This document shows, one piece after another, positions 8,373 to 17,810 of a stretch of 64,000 nucleotides of DNA. Every line of letters starts with the position of its first letter. Positions within the stretch are counted from its first letter, which is position 1. The stretch spans positions 868,001-932,000 of the forward strand of contig NZ_CP139698.1 in assembly GCF_034372165.1 (NCBI RefSeq), given 5' to 3'. The DNA comes from Christiangramia sp. OXR-203. GTDB lineage: Bacteria > Bacteroidota > Bacteroidia > Flavobacteriales > Flavobacteriaceae. A program made the position numbers and the translations under genes. Under the pieces are notes generated by a model. The model did no database searches. It was not told the origin of the DNA and saw only the letters and a program-made list of their open reading frames with translations.

Positions 8373-9353
8373 ATGGATTACGCTGAGAATATATTAGGAA
8401 CCATTGGGAATACTCCTATGGTTAAGATGAACAAGATCGTTGAAGAAATCGATGCGCTTGTACTGGCAAAATATGAAACTTTTAATCCCGGGAATTCGGT
8501 AAAGGATAGGATGGCTGTGAAAATGGTAGAGGATGCCGAAGCCAAAGGTTTATTAAAGCCAGGAGGAACCATCATTGAAGGAACTTCAGGAAATACAGGA
8601 ATGGGACTGGCACTTGCAGCGATCGTTAAAGGTTATAAGATGATCTGTGTGATGAGTGACAAGCAGAGTAAGGAAAAAATGGATATTCTTCGCGCAGTTG
8701 GAAGTGAAGTGGTTGTATGTCCTACAGATGTGGAGCCAGATGATCCACAATCTTATTATTCTACTTCGCGCAGACTTGCAGAAGAAACTCCAAATAGCTG
8801 GTATGTGAATCAATATGATAACCTTGCTAACCGTGAAGCTCATTACGAATCTACAGGACCTGAGATCTGGAAACAAACAGACGGGAAAGTGACCCATTTT
8901 GTTGTTGGAGTAGGAACTGGTGGAACTATTTCTGGAGTTGGTAAGTATTTGAAAGAAAAAAATCCCGATATTAAGGTTTGGGGAATAGATACTTACGGTT
9001 CAGTATTCAAAAAATATCACGAAACTGGTGAATTCGATGAGAAGGAGATCTATCCTTACGTGACCGAAGGAATTGGAGAGGATATTTTACCTAAGAACGT
9101 TGACTTTGATGTGATCGACGGTTTTACGAAGGTAACAGATAAAGATGCAGCAGTCTATACGCAGAAATTGTCTAAGGAAGAAGGGTTTTTCTTAGGTAAT
9201 AGTGCAGGTGCAGCGGTAAAAGGACTGTTACAATTAAAAGAACATTTTACTAAGGATGATGTTGTGGTAGTGCTTTTCCATGACCACGGAAGCCGATATG
9301 TTGGTAAAATGTATAATGATGACTGGATGAGAAAAATGGGTTATATTGACTAA
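8373..9353 (+). CDS. Cystathionine beta-synthase / cysteine synthase-type PLP enzyme
   Basis: 326 residues from ATG 8373; an in-frame TTG nine codons earlier lies within the promoter and is rejected. Fold-type II PLP motifs are present: PLP lysine in NPGNSVKDRM at about residue 42, EGTSGNTGMGLA near 70-81 and VGTGGTISG near 180-188. It makes cysteine from O-acetylserine and sulfide, or cystathionine from serine and homocysteine; the tail (HDHGSRYVGKMYNDDWM) is the one found in CBS-like members lacking the regulatory CBS pair. Substrate choice is unresolved. It has its own strong promoter. Confidence 0.85.
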   Translation: MDYAENILGTIGNTPMVKMNKIVEEIDALVLAKYETFNPGNSVKDRMAVKMVEDAEAKGLLKPGGTIIEGTSGNTGMGLALAAIVKGYKMICVMSDKQSKEKMDILRAVGSEVVVCPTDVEPDDPQSYYSTSRRLAEETPNSWYVNQYDNLANREAHYESTGPEIWKQTDGKVTHFVVGVGTGGTISGVGKYLKEKNPDIKVWGIDTYGSVFKKYHETGEFDEKEIYPYVTEGIGEDILPKNVDFDVIDGFTKVTDKDAAVYTQKLSKEEGFFLGNSAGAAVKGLLQLKEHFTKDDVVVVLFHDHGSRYVGKMYNDDWMRKMGYID

Positions 9354-9391
9354 CACCAGTTATAGAATGTAGGAACTAATTGATTTTTTAT

Positions 9392-11497
9392 ATGACTAAG
9401 AATGCGTGGTTTTTAACCAGTTTATTCTTTATGCTGTCGCTTTCCATAAATGCGCAGGATGATGAAAGGAAAGAATCAGATCTTAAAGTGACTTTAGATC
9501 TAAACAATCCTACCAGGGAGATCAATGATGGTGTTACCATGGTGAATGTTGAAGGAGGGAAAGCTCCTTACACTTACAAATGGACAAAGCAAAGCACTTC
9601 CCTTCAATCTAATAAATCTACAGGTATCACTGAAGGTCAGGAAGAATCGGTAACAGTGACCGATGCAAACGGAGTAAGTGTTACCAAAAAGTTTAAAATA
9701 CCTGCTGAAGCGATCACAGAAGTCGTTAACAGTAAAGTGCAGCCGGCAGTAGATTTTCTGGGTGGAATATTATTCTGGGATCCATTTGCTGCAGTTGGGA
9801 TCTACGACCCGGTTGTTTATACCAATGATAGAGAGATACCAATCCCAAACTGGGATGCCACAACTAGTAAAACCTTCAGTTTAAAGCAATGGTTGGTTGA
9901 AGATGGTGGCGCGGTAGAAGCAGGTGATAAAATTGCTATTATAGAAAGTGAATCTGGGGAGGAGAAAGAGATCTTTTCCGAAGTTGATGGTACGATGAAC
10001 TACCTCGTTCTGGAAGGCAACGAGATTTTCGACCCGAATGATCAGGATGATGTTATTGAGCAAAATGCTCATATGATCGCCAAAATTGAATTTGATGAGC
10101 CACAGCCTTTGCATCATCCCAATGGTGATGTGATTACCAACTCCATTCCTTTTATAGTGATCTGGCTTATACTCGGAAGTATATTCTTTACTATAAGACT
10201 TGGTTTCGTAAATATTCGTGGTTTTTCTCATTCTATTCAATTGGCCAAAGGGAAATACGACGATCCTGATGCTCCGGGTAGAATTACGCATTTCCAGGCA
10301 ATGGCCACAGCAGTTTCTGCAACCGTTGGTCTTGGAAATATTGCTGGTGTTGCCGTTGCAATTTCACTTGGTGGAGCAGGGGCAACCTTCTGGATGTTTT
10401 GTGCCGGATTTTTCGCGATGTCTCTAAAATTTACCGAATGTACATTAGGAGTTAAATACAGGGAGATCAATGAAGACGGTAGAATCTTTGGTGGACCTAT
10501 GAATTATCTTCGTTACGGTCTTGAGAAAAGAAATATGAAAGGTCTTGGGAAATTCCTTGCCAGTCTCTTTGCAATATTAGGAGTTGGAGCTTCTTTTGGC
10601 GGTGGTAATATGATACAGTCTAACCAGGCATTTAAAATAGTTTCTGAGCAATTACCTTTGCTGGAAGGTCAGGGATTCTTATTTGGGGTTGGATTTGCCA
10701 TCCTGGTTGGAGCGGTGATCCTTGGGGGAATCAATAGTATTGCCCGGGTCACTGGAAAAGTAGTACCTGTTATGGCGATTATCTATATCCTTGGTTGCGC
10801 GGTTGTGATCGGGGTGAATATTGAAAATATTGGTGCAGCATTTTCAGCAATTTATAACGGAGCCTTTTCGGCAGATGCTTTAAAAGGTGGTTTTATCGGG
10901 GTTTTAATTGTTGGTCTGCAAAGAGCAGCATTTTCCAGTGAAGCCGGGGTTGGTTCAGCAGCTATCGCGCATAGTGCTACCAAAACCAATAATCCTATTG
11001 CAGATGGATTTACTTCATTAGTGGAACCTTTTATCGACACCATGGTCGTGTGTACTATGACAGCATTGGTGCTTATTTTTACCGGAATGCATGAAGTAGG
11101 CGGTGGAATGAAAGGTGTTGAATTGACTTCAGATGCTTTTGGAAGTGTTATTTCCTGGTTCCCGGCAATCCTGGCACTTGCGGTTTTCTTATTTGCATTT
11201 TCCACGATGGTTTCCTGGTCTTATTACGGGATGCGATCCTGGACCTATTTATTCGGGCAAAGCAAGAAATCTGAAATTATCTACAAAGTCTTATTCCTGA
11301 TATTTGTAGTTGTAGGAGCATCAGTAAGTCTTGGAGCAGTATTGAGCTTCTCAGATATGATGATTCTCGCGATGTCATTCCCTAATATTATTGGATTATA
11401 TATCATGTCTGAAGAAGTCAGGGCAGATATGGAGATCTACTGGGAGCGACTCAAAAATGGAGAATTATTTATCAATCCTAAATTCAGAGATGCCTGA
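9392..11497 (+). CDS. Sodium:alanine (AGCS) symporter with secreted SprB-like/barrel N-terminal extension, copy 1
   Basis: 701 residues from ATG 9392. Residues 1-21 are a signal peptide ending INAQ. Residues about 28-105 look like one SprB/PKD-type strand repeat (GGKAPYTYKWTKQ, then SVTVTDANG). Residues about 155-230 resemble a biotinyl/lipoyl-type barrel (WLVEDGGAVEAGDKIAIIES) but lack the modified-lysine motif. From about 250 the AGCS transporter begins: [37 protein letters not shown] and [14 protein letters not shown] are family signatures. Sodium-coupled alanine/glycine uptake is the family role. It is closely similar to the paralogue 4.2 kb downstream. Confidence 0.85.
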   Translation: MTKNAWFLTSLFFMLSLSINAQDDERKESDLKVTLDLNNPTREINDGVTMVNVEGGKAPYTYKWTKQSTSLQSNKSTGITEGQEESVTVTDANGVSVTKKFKIPAEAITEVVNSKVQPAVDFLGGILFWDPFAAVGIYDPVVYTNDREIPIPNWDATTSKTFSLKQWLVEDGGAVEAGDKIAIIESESGEEKEIFSEVDGTMNYLVLEGNEIFDPNDQDDVIEQNAHMIAKIEFDEPQPLHHPNGDVITNSIPFIVIWLILGSIFFTIRLGFVNIRGFSHSIQLAKGKYDDPDAPGRITHFQAMATAVSATVGLGNIAGVAVAISLGGAGATFWMFCAGFFAMSLKFTECTLGVKYREINEDGRIFGGPMNYLRYGLEKRNMKGLGKFLASLFAILGVGASFGGGNMIQSNQAFKIVSEQLPLLEGQGFLFGVGFAILVGAVILGGINSIARVTGKVVPVMAIIYILGCAVVIGVNIENIGAAFSAIYNGAFSADALKGGFIGVLIVGLQRAAFSSEAGVGSAAIAHSATKTNNPIADGFTSLVEPFIDTMVVCTMTALVLIFTGMHEVGGGMKGVELTSDAFGSVISWFPAILALAVFLFAFSTMVSWSYYGMRSWTYLFGQSKKSEIIYKVLFLIFVVVGASVSLGAVLSFSDMMILAMSFPNIIGLYIMSEEVRADMEIYWERLKNGELFINPKFRDA

Positions 11498-11521
11498 TAA
11501 GGTTTTTACTGAAAGATCTAT

Positions 11522-11553
11522 AAAAACTCTTCCTTCTACGGAAGAGTTTTTTG
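11522..11553. terminator. Bidirectional terminator after AGCS copy 1
   Basis: AAAACTCTTCC and GGAAGAGTTTT form an 11-bp stem around a 6-base loop, with a T run on the plus side and an A run on the other. It separates the AGCS gene from the convergent small membrane protein operon. Confidence 0.8.
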
Positions 11554-11907
11554 TTTCAAATCATCAGAGGTTTGCAGAAAGAGAAATAGAATGGCTCCAA
11601 TAAAATAGAGCAGAACATCAATAAGATCTGCAGTATATCTATCTACGAACTGCGGAAGTATTAATTCAAAATAAATGGCATAGAAAAAAGTAAGTGTGAG
11701 CGCTTGAGCAATACTTATTTTGATCAATCTATCCTTAGTGAGGTAATGCACCGTTTTCAGACATATAGTCAGAATGATAGGCATGCATAAAAAGTCATTG
11801 AGGTATGATGTAGTCCATACTGGGAAGGTCACTCCATTTAATTTCAGAGCTTCAAAAAGTATAAATATCAGGAGGAATAGTATAAAAATGATGTTCAGTA
11901 ATCTCAT
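11536..11907 (-). CDS. Small integral membrane protein (magnesium citrate transporter-like label in relatives)
   Basis: 123 residues, four hydrophobic segments at about 3-22, 38-50, 64-82 and 92-110. Not recognised by motif. Similar short flavobacterial proteins carry an automatic 'magnesium citrate secondary transporter' label, which I would not trust as a function. Its 3' end lies inside the terminator hairpin it shares with the AGCS gene, and its ATG overlaps the stop of the 66-residue gene upstream by four bases, so the two are one operon. Confidence 0.65.
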   Translation of the reverse strand: MRLLNIIFILFLLIFILFEALKLNGVTFPVWTTSYLNDFLCMPIILTICLKTVHYLTKDRLIKISIAQALTLTFFYAIYFELILPQFVDRYTADLIDVLLYFIGAILFLFLQTSDDLKQKTLP

Positions 11908-12104
11908 AGGAGCGCAACAGATACTATGAAGGCAATTACAATACCTATTCCAAGTACAATGAGCCAGACCGTGTACCCGGTTTTGGCAAGGAAGCGTACA
12001 ATAGGATTTTTATGTTCCTCAGCAGGTTCCGGGGCTGACTTCCGTTTGTATTCTCCGGGTCTTCGACTGGATTTTAGTTTAGTTTTCTTCGGATTTTTCT
12101 CCAT
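11904..12104 (-). CDS. Small basic single-pass membrane protein
   Basis: 66 residues. The first 30 are strongly basic and proline-containing (NPKKTKLKSSRRPGEYKRK), the last 25 form one membrane helix (VWLIVLGIGIVIAFIVSVALL). This gives a cytoplasmic basic tail with a C-terminal anchor. No family recognised. It overlaps the next gene by ATGA, which argues that both small genes are real. The 210 bases upstream to the GDSL gene hold AT-rich sequence without a convincing promoter. Confidence 0.6.
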   Translation of the reverse strand: MEKNPKKTKLKSSRRPGEYKRKSAPEPAEEHKNPIVRFLAKTGYTVWLIVLGIGIVIAFIVSVALL

Positions 12105-12314
12105 GTTGTACTGCTCTTTGATCGAATTGTTCAGTTGTGTGAACTGTACTGCTGAAAATCAATTGATCTGTTAATTGAATTCTAAGATAAAAAAACTGGT
12201 CATCCAGCCATTCCAATTAATGAAGCTTTATGAAAACTTGAGTCTTCAGAATTATACTGAATTCTATTTCAGAATAAATTTATATAAAGTATTTTCATTG
12301 CTGAAATTGAACTT

Positions 12315-13007
12315 ATGAAAAATCTATACTTTTTACTTTTAGCAATACTCATGGTATCCTGCAATGCTACCATGGATACTACCAGCAACGAAACTCCAGA
12401 TAATCCAAAATATACCTACTTGGCACTCGGTGATTCATATACAATAGGGGAGAGCGTTCGGGAAACTGATAGATGGCCGGTACAATTAACGGAGCAACTT
12501 CGAAATAGAAATTATGAGATGGCGGCGCCTATGATCATTGCAAAAACGGGATGGACGACTTCAGATCTATTGCGGGGAATGGACCAGAACCTGGAAGTGC
12601 AACGCGATTTTGACCTGGTTTCTATTTTGATTGGGGTTAACAACCAGTATCAGGGAAAGCTTATTACAGAATACGAGGAAGAACTGCGCCAGATCTTCAG
12701 GCGCGCGATCAATCATTCTAAAACTCTGGAAAAAGGAGTTTTTGCCGTAAGTATTCCGGATTATGGTTATACACCTTTTGGATCTTCAAACCAGGAGAAA
12801 ATAAGTGCTGAAATCGACAGGTTCAACCAGGTTTTTAAAAGAGTTGCAGATGAATTTGGAGTAGTGTTCTATAACATTACCCCAATTTCAAGAGATAGTA
12901 GCAACCCTGAATTGGTAGCAAGTGATGGTTTGCATCCAAGTGCTTTACAGTATCAACTTTGGGTAGAATCATTTGTGTCTCAGGTAGCAGAAAAATTGCC
13001 TAATTAA
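12315..13007 (+). CDS. SGNH/GDSL-family hydrolase lipoprotein
   Basis: 230 residues. Lipobox LMVSC puts the lipid cysteine at residue 16. SGNH blocks are clear: LGDSYTIGE (block I serine) at about 39-47, GVNNQYQG (block III asparagine) near 107-114, and SDGLHPS (block V Asp and His) near 205-211. Such enzymes hydrolyse acyl or acetyl esters, often on glycans or lipids; the natural substrate is unknown. The protein is envelope-anchored. No co-directional operon partner is obvious, the next gene starting 48 bases later. Confidence 0.85.
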   Translation: MKNLYFLLLAILMVSCNATMDTTSNETPDNPKYTYLALGDSYTIGESVRETDRWPVQLTEQLRNRNYEMAAPMIIAKTGWTTSDLLRGMDQNLEVQRDFDLVSILIGVNNQYQGKLITEYEEELRQIFRRAINHSKTLEKGVFAVSIPDYGYTPFGSSNQEKISAEIDRFNQVFKRVADEFGVVFYNITPISRDSSNPELVASDGLHPSALQYQLWVESFVSQVAEKLPN

Positions 13008-13043
13008 ATTTTTTAGCACTTCATTTTCAAATGAATAATTTGA

Positions 13044-13051
13044 TAAATTCG
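13044..13051 (+). promoter_or_regulatory. -7-like element TAAATTCG, 4 nt before the DUF2851 start
   Basis: Seven of eight positions match TAnnTTTG. It ends four bases before the GTG start of the DUF2851 gene; no clear -33 TTG. Confidence 0.35.
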
Positions 13052-13055
13052 GAGA

Positions 13056-14333
13056 GTGAAGGAAGACTTTCTTTATTATCTCTGGAAGTTTCAGAAATTT
13101 GATTCCGAATGTCTTAGAACTTCGGAAGGAGAATCTTTACAAATCATTTCGACAGGTTCTCAAAACGACTTATCCGGCCCGGATTTCTTCAATGCTCACT
13201 TAATAATCTCAGGAATCAAATGGGCTGGCAATGTTGAAATGCATCTAAAGTCATCAGACTGGTACCTACATCACCATGAAACAGATCCTGCCTACGAAAA
13301 TGTGATCCTGCATGTGGTATGGGAACACGATGAGAACATCTTCCGAAGAGATGGTAGCCTTATACCAGTATTAGAATTGAAAAATATTATAGCTTTTTCG
13401 CTGATCTCAAATTACCGGCACCTGCTGGAAAGTCGTCATAATAGTATCAATTGTGAAGACAGTTTTTCTGAATTTTCCACTTTTGAGATCGAACATTGGC
13501 TCGAAAGACTATATTTTGAAAGACTTGAAAGAAAATCAGAACTGATATTTGAAGTATTACAACGTTCCAACAATGATTGGAATACAGCCTGCATGATCCT
13601 AATCTTTCGAGCTTTCGGTTTAAATATCAATGGCGATTATTTTTCAAACCTGGCAGAAAATCTGGACTATTCTCTAGTTGCAAAATTAGGAAGAGATCAG
13701 TTTTCCCTCGAAGCACTATTTATGGGGTATTCTAATTTGATCCATGGAGCAGATCAGTATTCAGAAGAACTACTGACAGAATTCCAGTTTCTACAACATA
13801 AGTTCTGTATACCTTTGATCGATTCTAAACCAGAATTTTTCAGATTAAGACCAGATAACTTTCCTACAATCAGGTTGGCCCAGCTCGCTAGTTTGTATGC
13901 TCAGCGACCATCATTCTTTTCAGATATTATTGCTGCGAAAGATTTGAATGAAATAAGATCCCTTTTTACTATTGAAGTTTCTGTTTACTGGAAGACTCAC
14001 TACAATTTCGATAAATCCCATAAATCTAGATCAAAAAAGTTGAGCAACTCTTTTTTAGAACTATTGTTGATCAATTTTGTAATCCCATTGAAATTCGCAT
14101 TCTCAAAAAGTTCCGGAGAACCAGCGTCCAGTCTCTATGAAATAGTAACAAGCCTAAAAGCCGAAAAGAACTCGATAGTGAATATGTTCAATAATTTAAG
14201 ACAGGGTACAGTCAGGAATGCACTGGAATCGCAGGCGGCGCTTGAGCTCAAGAAGAATTATTGTAGTAAGGGTAGATGTTTGCAGTGTGAATTAGGCGCT
14301 AGATTATTGAGAAAATCTGTTAAATACGTTTAA
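13056..14333 (+). CDS. DUF2851 family protein, GTG start
   Basis: 425 residues. The N-terminus (EDFLYYLWKFQKFD, SGPDFFNAHLIISG, WAGNVEMHLKSSDWYLHHH) is the conserved DUF2851 signature. The GxVExH-like segment and the conserved acidic residues (DFFNA, E of GNVEMH) resemble a nuclease-type active site, but that is inference only; no experimental role is known to me. A C-terminal cysteine set (CSKGRCLQCE) could bind metal. The only sensible start is GTG 13056, next to a -7-like element. PspC and the K+ channel follow closely. Confidence 0.8.
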   Translation: MKEDFLYYLWKFQKFDSECLRTSEGESLQIISTGSQNDLSGPDFFNAHLIISGIKWAGNVEMHLKSSDWYLHHHETDPAYENVILHVVWEHDENIFRRDGSLIPVLELKNIIAFSLISNYRHLLESRHNSINCEDSFSEFSTFEIEHWLERLYFERLERKSELIFEVLQRSNNDWNTACMILIFRAFGLNINGDYFSNLAENLDYSLVAKLGRDQFSLEALFMGYSNLIHGADQYSEELLTEFQFLQHKFCIPLIDSKPEFFRLRPDNFPTIRLAQLASLYAQRPSFFSDIIAAKDLNEIRSLFTIEVSVYWKTHYNFDKSHKSRSKKLSNSFLELLLINFVIPLKFAFSKSSGEPASSLYEIVTSLKAEKNSIVNMFNNLRQGTVRNALESQAALELKKNYCSKGRCLQCELGARLLRKSVKYV

Positions 14334-14338
14334 ATTTG
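14331..14338 (+). promoter_or_regulatory. Promoter: TTG (14307-14309), N21, TAAATTTG, 4 nt before the pspC-like start
   Basis: Both elements match the flavobacterial consensus and the spacing is 21 bases. The -7 element ends four bases before ATG 14343, so the mRNA should begin at about the start codon. This is the best leaderless candidate in the window. Confidence 0.6.
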
Positions 14339-14342
14339 TAAT

Positions 14343-14573
14343 ATGGCAGGCATGGTATCAAATATGAGACATTACCTTGAAAAGCACGGATTCTACGTAT
14401 CCACCAGGATGGCAGATAAGATGGGAATTCGCGCAAAGAATGTTCGGTTGTTCTTTATATATGCAAGCTTTTTTACCATGGGTGCAGGTTTTATTGTATA
14501 CCTGATCCTTGCTTTCTGGCTCAAACTTAAAGACCTAATCTACACGAAGAGAACCTCTGTATTTGATTTATGA
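14343..14573 (+). CDS. PspC-domain small membrane protein
   Basis: 76 residues: a short amphipathic N-terminus (MRHYLEKHGFYVSTRMADKMGI), then RAKNVRLFFIYASFFTMGAG, the arginine-plus-helix arrangement of PspC domains, and a second hydrophobic stretch to about residue 62. PspC proteins sense or buffer membrane stress; here the role is inferred from family. Its stop overlaps the ATG of the potassium channel gene (ATGA), so they form one operon, perhaps joined to membrane potential control. A consensus promoter sits directly before the start. Confidence 0.75.
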   Translation: MAGMVSNMRHYLEKHGFYVSTRMADKMGIRAKNVRLFFIYASFFTMGAGFIVYLILAFWLKLKDLIYTKRTSVFDL

Positions 14574-15581
14574 GACAATTGATAGATTCCAGGATCAGGC
14601 TGGCCGTAGTCTTGATTATTATGGTGTTCGTTACCGGAATCGTTGGTTTCAGGTTCTTATATGATTATACATGGATTGATGCGCTCTATATGACCATCAT
14701 TACCGTAAGTACTGTAGGATATGGGGAAGTCCAGCCTATGGGGGGCCTACGGAAAGTTATTTACTTCCTTTTTTATTATTTCCGGACTGTTCATCTTTGG
14801 TTTCGGTCTCTCTACGATCACAGAACATATTCTGAATAAGAACAATATTGGTAATCTAAAACGTAATAAAATGAAGAAGAGGATAGACTCCCTGAACGAT
14901 CATATCATTGTTTGCGGTTACGGTCAGAACGGGAAACAGGCAGTTCAGAAATTACTGGACTATCGAAAGGATTTTGTTATCATAGATGATCATGAGGAAG
15001 TCTTTCAGAATCTGGAAAATGACAGACTGAATTATATTGTAGGAAATGCTACCGAAGATGAGGTGCTTAGCCTTGCTGGTGTGGAAAGAGCATCCACTTT
15101 GATCTGTGCTCTTCCCAGGGATGCAGATAACCTGTTCATCGTACTTTCAGCAAGACAGTTAAAAAAGGATCTGAAGATTATTAGCAGGGCTACGGAAGAA
15201 AACAGTTATAAAAAGTTGAAACTGGCCGGTGCAGATAACGTCATTATGCCCGATAGAATAGGGGGGAGTCATATGGCTTCCCTTGTAGTGGTTCCAGATC
15301 TGGTCGAATTTCTGGATAATCTTTCTGTTTCTGGAGAGCAGGACAGTATTAATGTAGAACAGATCTCATTTTCTAAAATTTGCACAGATGGAGTGGAAAG
15401 GTCAATTTCTGAAACCGATATTCGAAAAAAAACCGGTTGCTCTGTTATTGGCTATAAATCACCGTCTGGAACCTATGTGGTAAACCCGGAACCATCTCAA
15501 CGTATCGAGCGTGATTCTAAGTTGATTATGATTGGCAGGCCTGATCAAATTGAGTATTTAAAAAAGTATTATTCGGTTTAG
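14570..15581 (+). pseudogene. Potassium channel with TrkA-N/RCK domain, interrupted by +1 frameshift in a G6 run
   Basis: The first frame (14570-14839) encodes two membrane helices and the K+ selectivity filter TVGYGE at about residues 48-53; the second frame (open 14721-15581) supplies the second pore helix (FTSFFIISGLFIFGFG) and a full RCK/TrkA-N domain (HIIVCGYGQNGKQAV, IIDDHEE, VGNATEDE) plus a TrkA-C domain. They join exactly if one G is removed from the six at 14740-14745, giving QPMGAYGKLF. So the gene is either recently broken, phase-variable, rescued by frameshifting, or carries a sequencing error. Restored product is about 336 residues, normal for this family. Confidence 0.8.
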
Positions 15582-15725
15582 AAATCGGACTCATATTTTA
15601 ATAAACATCTAGTTTTCTTTAACATGACATTCACAATTTAACTCCCAAAAGTTTGTTTTAGCCCAATTTTTTAGCATATTCACGCGCTGAAAATTTAACT
15701 TCATTATAAATAACCAAATTTCCAT

Positions 15726-17798
15726 ATGAGAAAGTATTTGCTTTCAATGTTCTTTTTATTTTCGATTGTAGGACTATCTGCACAGGAACTAGACGTAAAA
15801 GCCCAGGTAGGAAACCCCTCCAAAGTAATAAATAATGGATTCATTGAACTGGATGTAACAGGAGGGACTCCTCCTTACCAGTATAAATGGTCCAACCAGG
15901 GAACCAGCCTGGAATCTAATAAGACCGCTGGTCTTACAGAAGGTGTTCCATATACTGTAGTAGTTACTGATGCTGCTGGAAACAAATTTGAAGGTGAGTA
16001 CCAGGTAGAGGCAGAAGCAATTACCGAACACTTCAACGGAACTTTTTCTCCTATTGTAGCCAGTATGGGAAGCGTACTTTTTTGGGATCCATTTACGGCT
16101 ATGGGAGTTTACGATCCTGTTATTTATGCTGATATAAAAAGAATTGAAGCTCCAACCTGGAGTGCTTCTGAAGATGCTAAATTTGTTCTTGAAGAATGGC
16201 TGGTCGAAGATGGCGAGCATGTGAATGAAGGAGATCCTATTGCGGTTGTTACCAAGAATGGTGAAAGCATCGAAGTGCTTGCGAACGCTGATGGTACACT
16301 AGATCAGTTTCAAGCGGAAGGTGAAGTAATCTACAACTCGGAAAATAAGCAACATGTTATTGAGCAGGGAGCTCAGTATTTTGGTAGCATTATATATGAT
16401 GAGCCGGTAGCGCTTCTTCATCCAAATGGAGACCCTCAAACTAAAAACATCCCATTTATTGTGGTTTGGCTTGTACTGGGAGCATTGTTCTTCACGATCA
16501 GGTTAGGTTTTATTAATATTAGAGGTTTTAAACACTCTTTACAATTAGCTAAGGGTAAATATGACGATCCAAACGCTCCTGGACAGGTAACTCACTTCCA
16601 GGCACTGGCTACTGCCGTTTCTGGTACTGTAGGTCTTGGTAACATTGCTGGTGTGGCAGTGGCGATCTCATTAGGAGGTGCCGGTGCGACGATGTGGATG
16701 ATCCTTGCGGGACTTCTTGGAATGTCTTCCAAATTTGTGGAATGTACTCTAGGTGTGAAATATAGATTTATAAATGCTGATGGTCGTGTTTTTGGTGGTC
16801 CAATGAACTACTTGAGATATGGACTCGAAAAAAGAAACAAAAGAGGTCTTGGTAAATTCCTTGCCGCGTTTTTCGCGATACTTGCGATCGGTGCATCTTT
16901 TGGTGGTGGAAACATGTTCCAGGCTAACCAGTCTTTCTCTATTCTTGCTGGAGAATTTCCAATGCTGGAAGGAAACGGATTTATCTTTGGGATAGTTGTA
17001 GCAGTACTGGTAGGTATTGTAATTATTGGTGGTATTAGCAGTATTGCTAAGGTAACTGGTAAGATCGTTCCAATCATGGCAGCAGTTTATGTGCTGGGTG
17101 CATTAGTTGTAATAGGTGTAAATATTGAAAATATTGGTCCTGCATTTACTGCAATCTGGGATGGAGCTTTTAATCCGAGTGCTTTAAAAGGTGGAGTTAT
17201 TGGTGTTCTAATCGTAGGATTCCAGCGTGCAGCTTTCTCTAATGAGGCTGGTGTTGGTTCTGCAGCGATTGCGCATAGTGCAGCGAAAACGAATCACCCG
17301 CCTTCTGAAGGTTTTGTGGCTCTGTTAGAGCCATTTATTGATACCGTAGTAGTTTGTACGCTAACTGCTTTAGTATTGATCTTTACAGGGATGCACGAAG
17401 TAGAAGGTGTTGGAGGTGTAGAATTAACTTCAAGTGCTTTTGGAAGTGTTATTTCATGGTTCCCATATGTTCTGGCAACAGCAGTATTCTTATTCGCATT
17501 TTCCACGATGATCTCCTGGTCTTACTACGGAATGAGAGCCTGGACTTACCTGTTTGGAAAAAGTAAAACGAACGAAATTATTTATAAGGTTTTATTTCTA
17601 ATTTTCGTGGTAGTTGGAGCCTCTGTTAGTTTAGGAGCAGTGCTGGATTTCTCAGATATGATGATCCTGGCCATGTCCTTCCCTAATATTATAGGTCTTT
17701 ATATTATGATTGGCGAGGTTAGTAAGGATCTTAAGGATTACTCAAGGAAGCTTAAGGCCGGAGAGTTGTTCCATAAAACTGAAGAGCCAGCCGCATAG
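15726..17798 (+). CDS. Sodium:alanine (AGCS) symporter with secreted SprB-like/barrel N-terminal extension, copy 2
   Basis: 690 residues with the same layout as the gene at 9392: signal peptide ending LSAQ (residue 20), one SprB/PKD-type repeat ([13 protein letters not shown]), a barrel resembling biotinyl/lipoyl domains ([18 protein letters not shown]) without a modifiable-lysine motif, then the AGCS transporter from about residue 240 ([32 protein letters not shown]). The signal peptide means the extension faces the periplasm. Its codons are more uniform than those of copy 1, hinting at higher expression. The helix-hairpin-helix gene starts 12 bases after its stop. Confidence 0.85.
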   Translation: MRKYLLSMFFLFSIVGLSAQELDVKAQVGNPSKVINNGFIELDVTGGTPPYQYKWSNQGTSLESNKTAGLTEGVPYTVVVTDAAGNKFEGEYQVEAEAITEHFNGTFSPIVASMGSVLFWDPFTAMGVYDPVIYADIKRIEAPTWSASEDAKFVLEEWLVEDGEHVNEGDPIAVVTKNGESIEVLANADGTLDQFQAEGEVIYNSENKQHVIEQGAQYFGSIIYDEPVALLHPNGDPQTKNIPFIVVWLVLGALFFTIRLGFINIRGFKHSLQLAKGKYDDPNAPGQVTHFQALATAVSGTVGLGNIAGVAVAISLGGAGATMWMILAGLLGMSSKFVECTLGVKYRFINADGRVFGGPMNYLRYGLEKRNKRGLGKFLAAFFAILAIGASFGGGNMFQANQSFSILAGEFPMLEGNGFIFGIVVAVLVGIVIIGGISSIAKVTGKIVPIMAAVYVLGALVVIGVNIENIGPAFTAIWDGAFNPSALKGGVIGVLIVGFQRAAFSNEAGVGSAAIAHSAAKTNHPPSEGFVALLEPFIDTVVVCTLTALVLIFTGMHEVEGVGGVELTSSAFGSVISWFPYVLATAVFLFAFSTMISWSYYGMRAWTYLFGKSKTNEIIYKVLFLIFVVVGASVSLGAVLDFSDMMILAMSFPNIIGLYIMIGEVSKDLKDYSRKLKAGELFHKTEEPAA

Positions 17799-17810
17799 GC
17801 TCTCTCTAAT

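Noticed and set aside
9860-10090. Lipoylation or biotinylation site in the AGCS extension
   Set aside because: The barrel-like segment lacks the DKA or MKM lysine motif at the expected turn in both paralogues, and it should be periplasmic where the modifying enzymes are absent.
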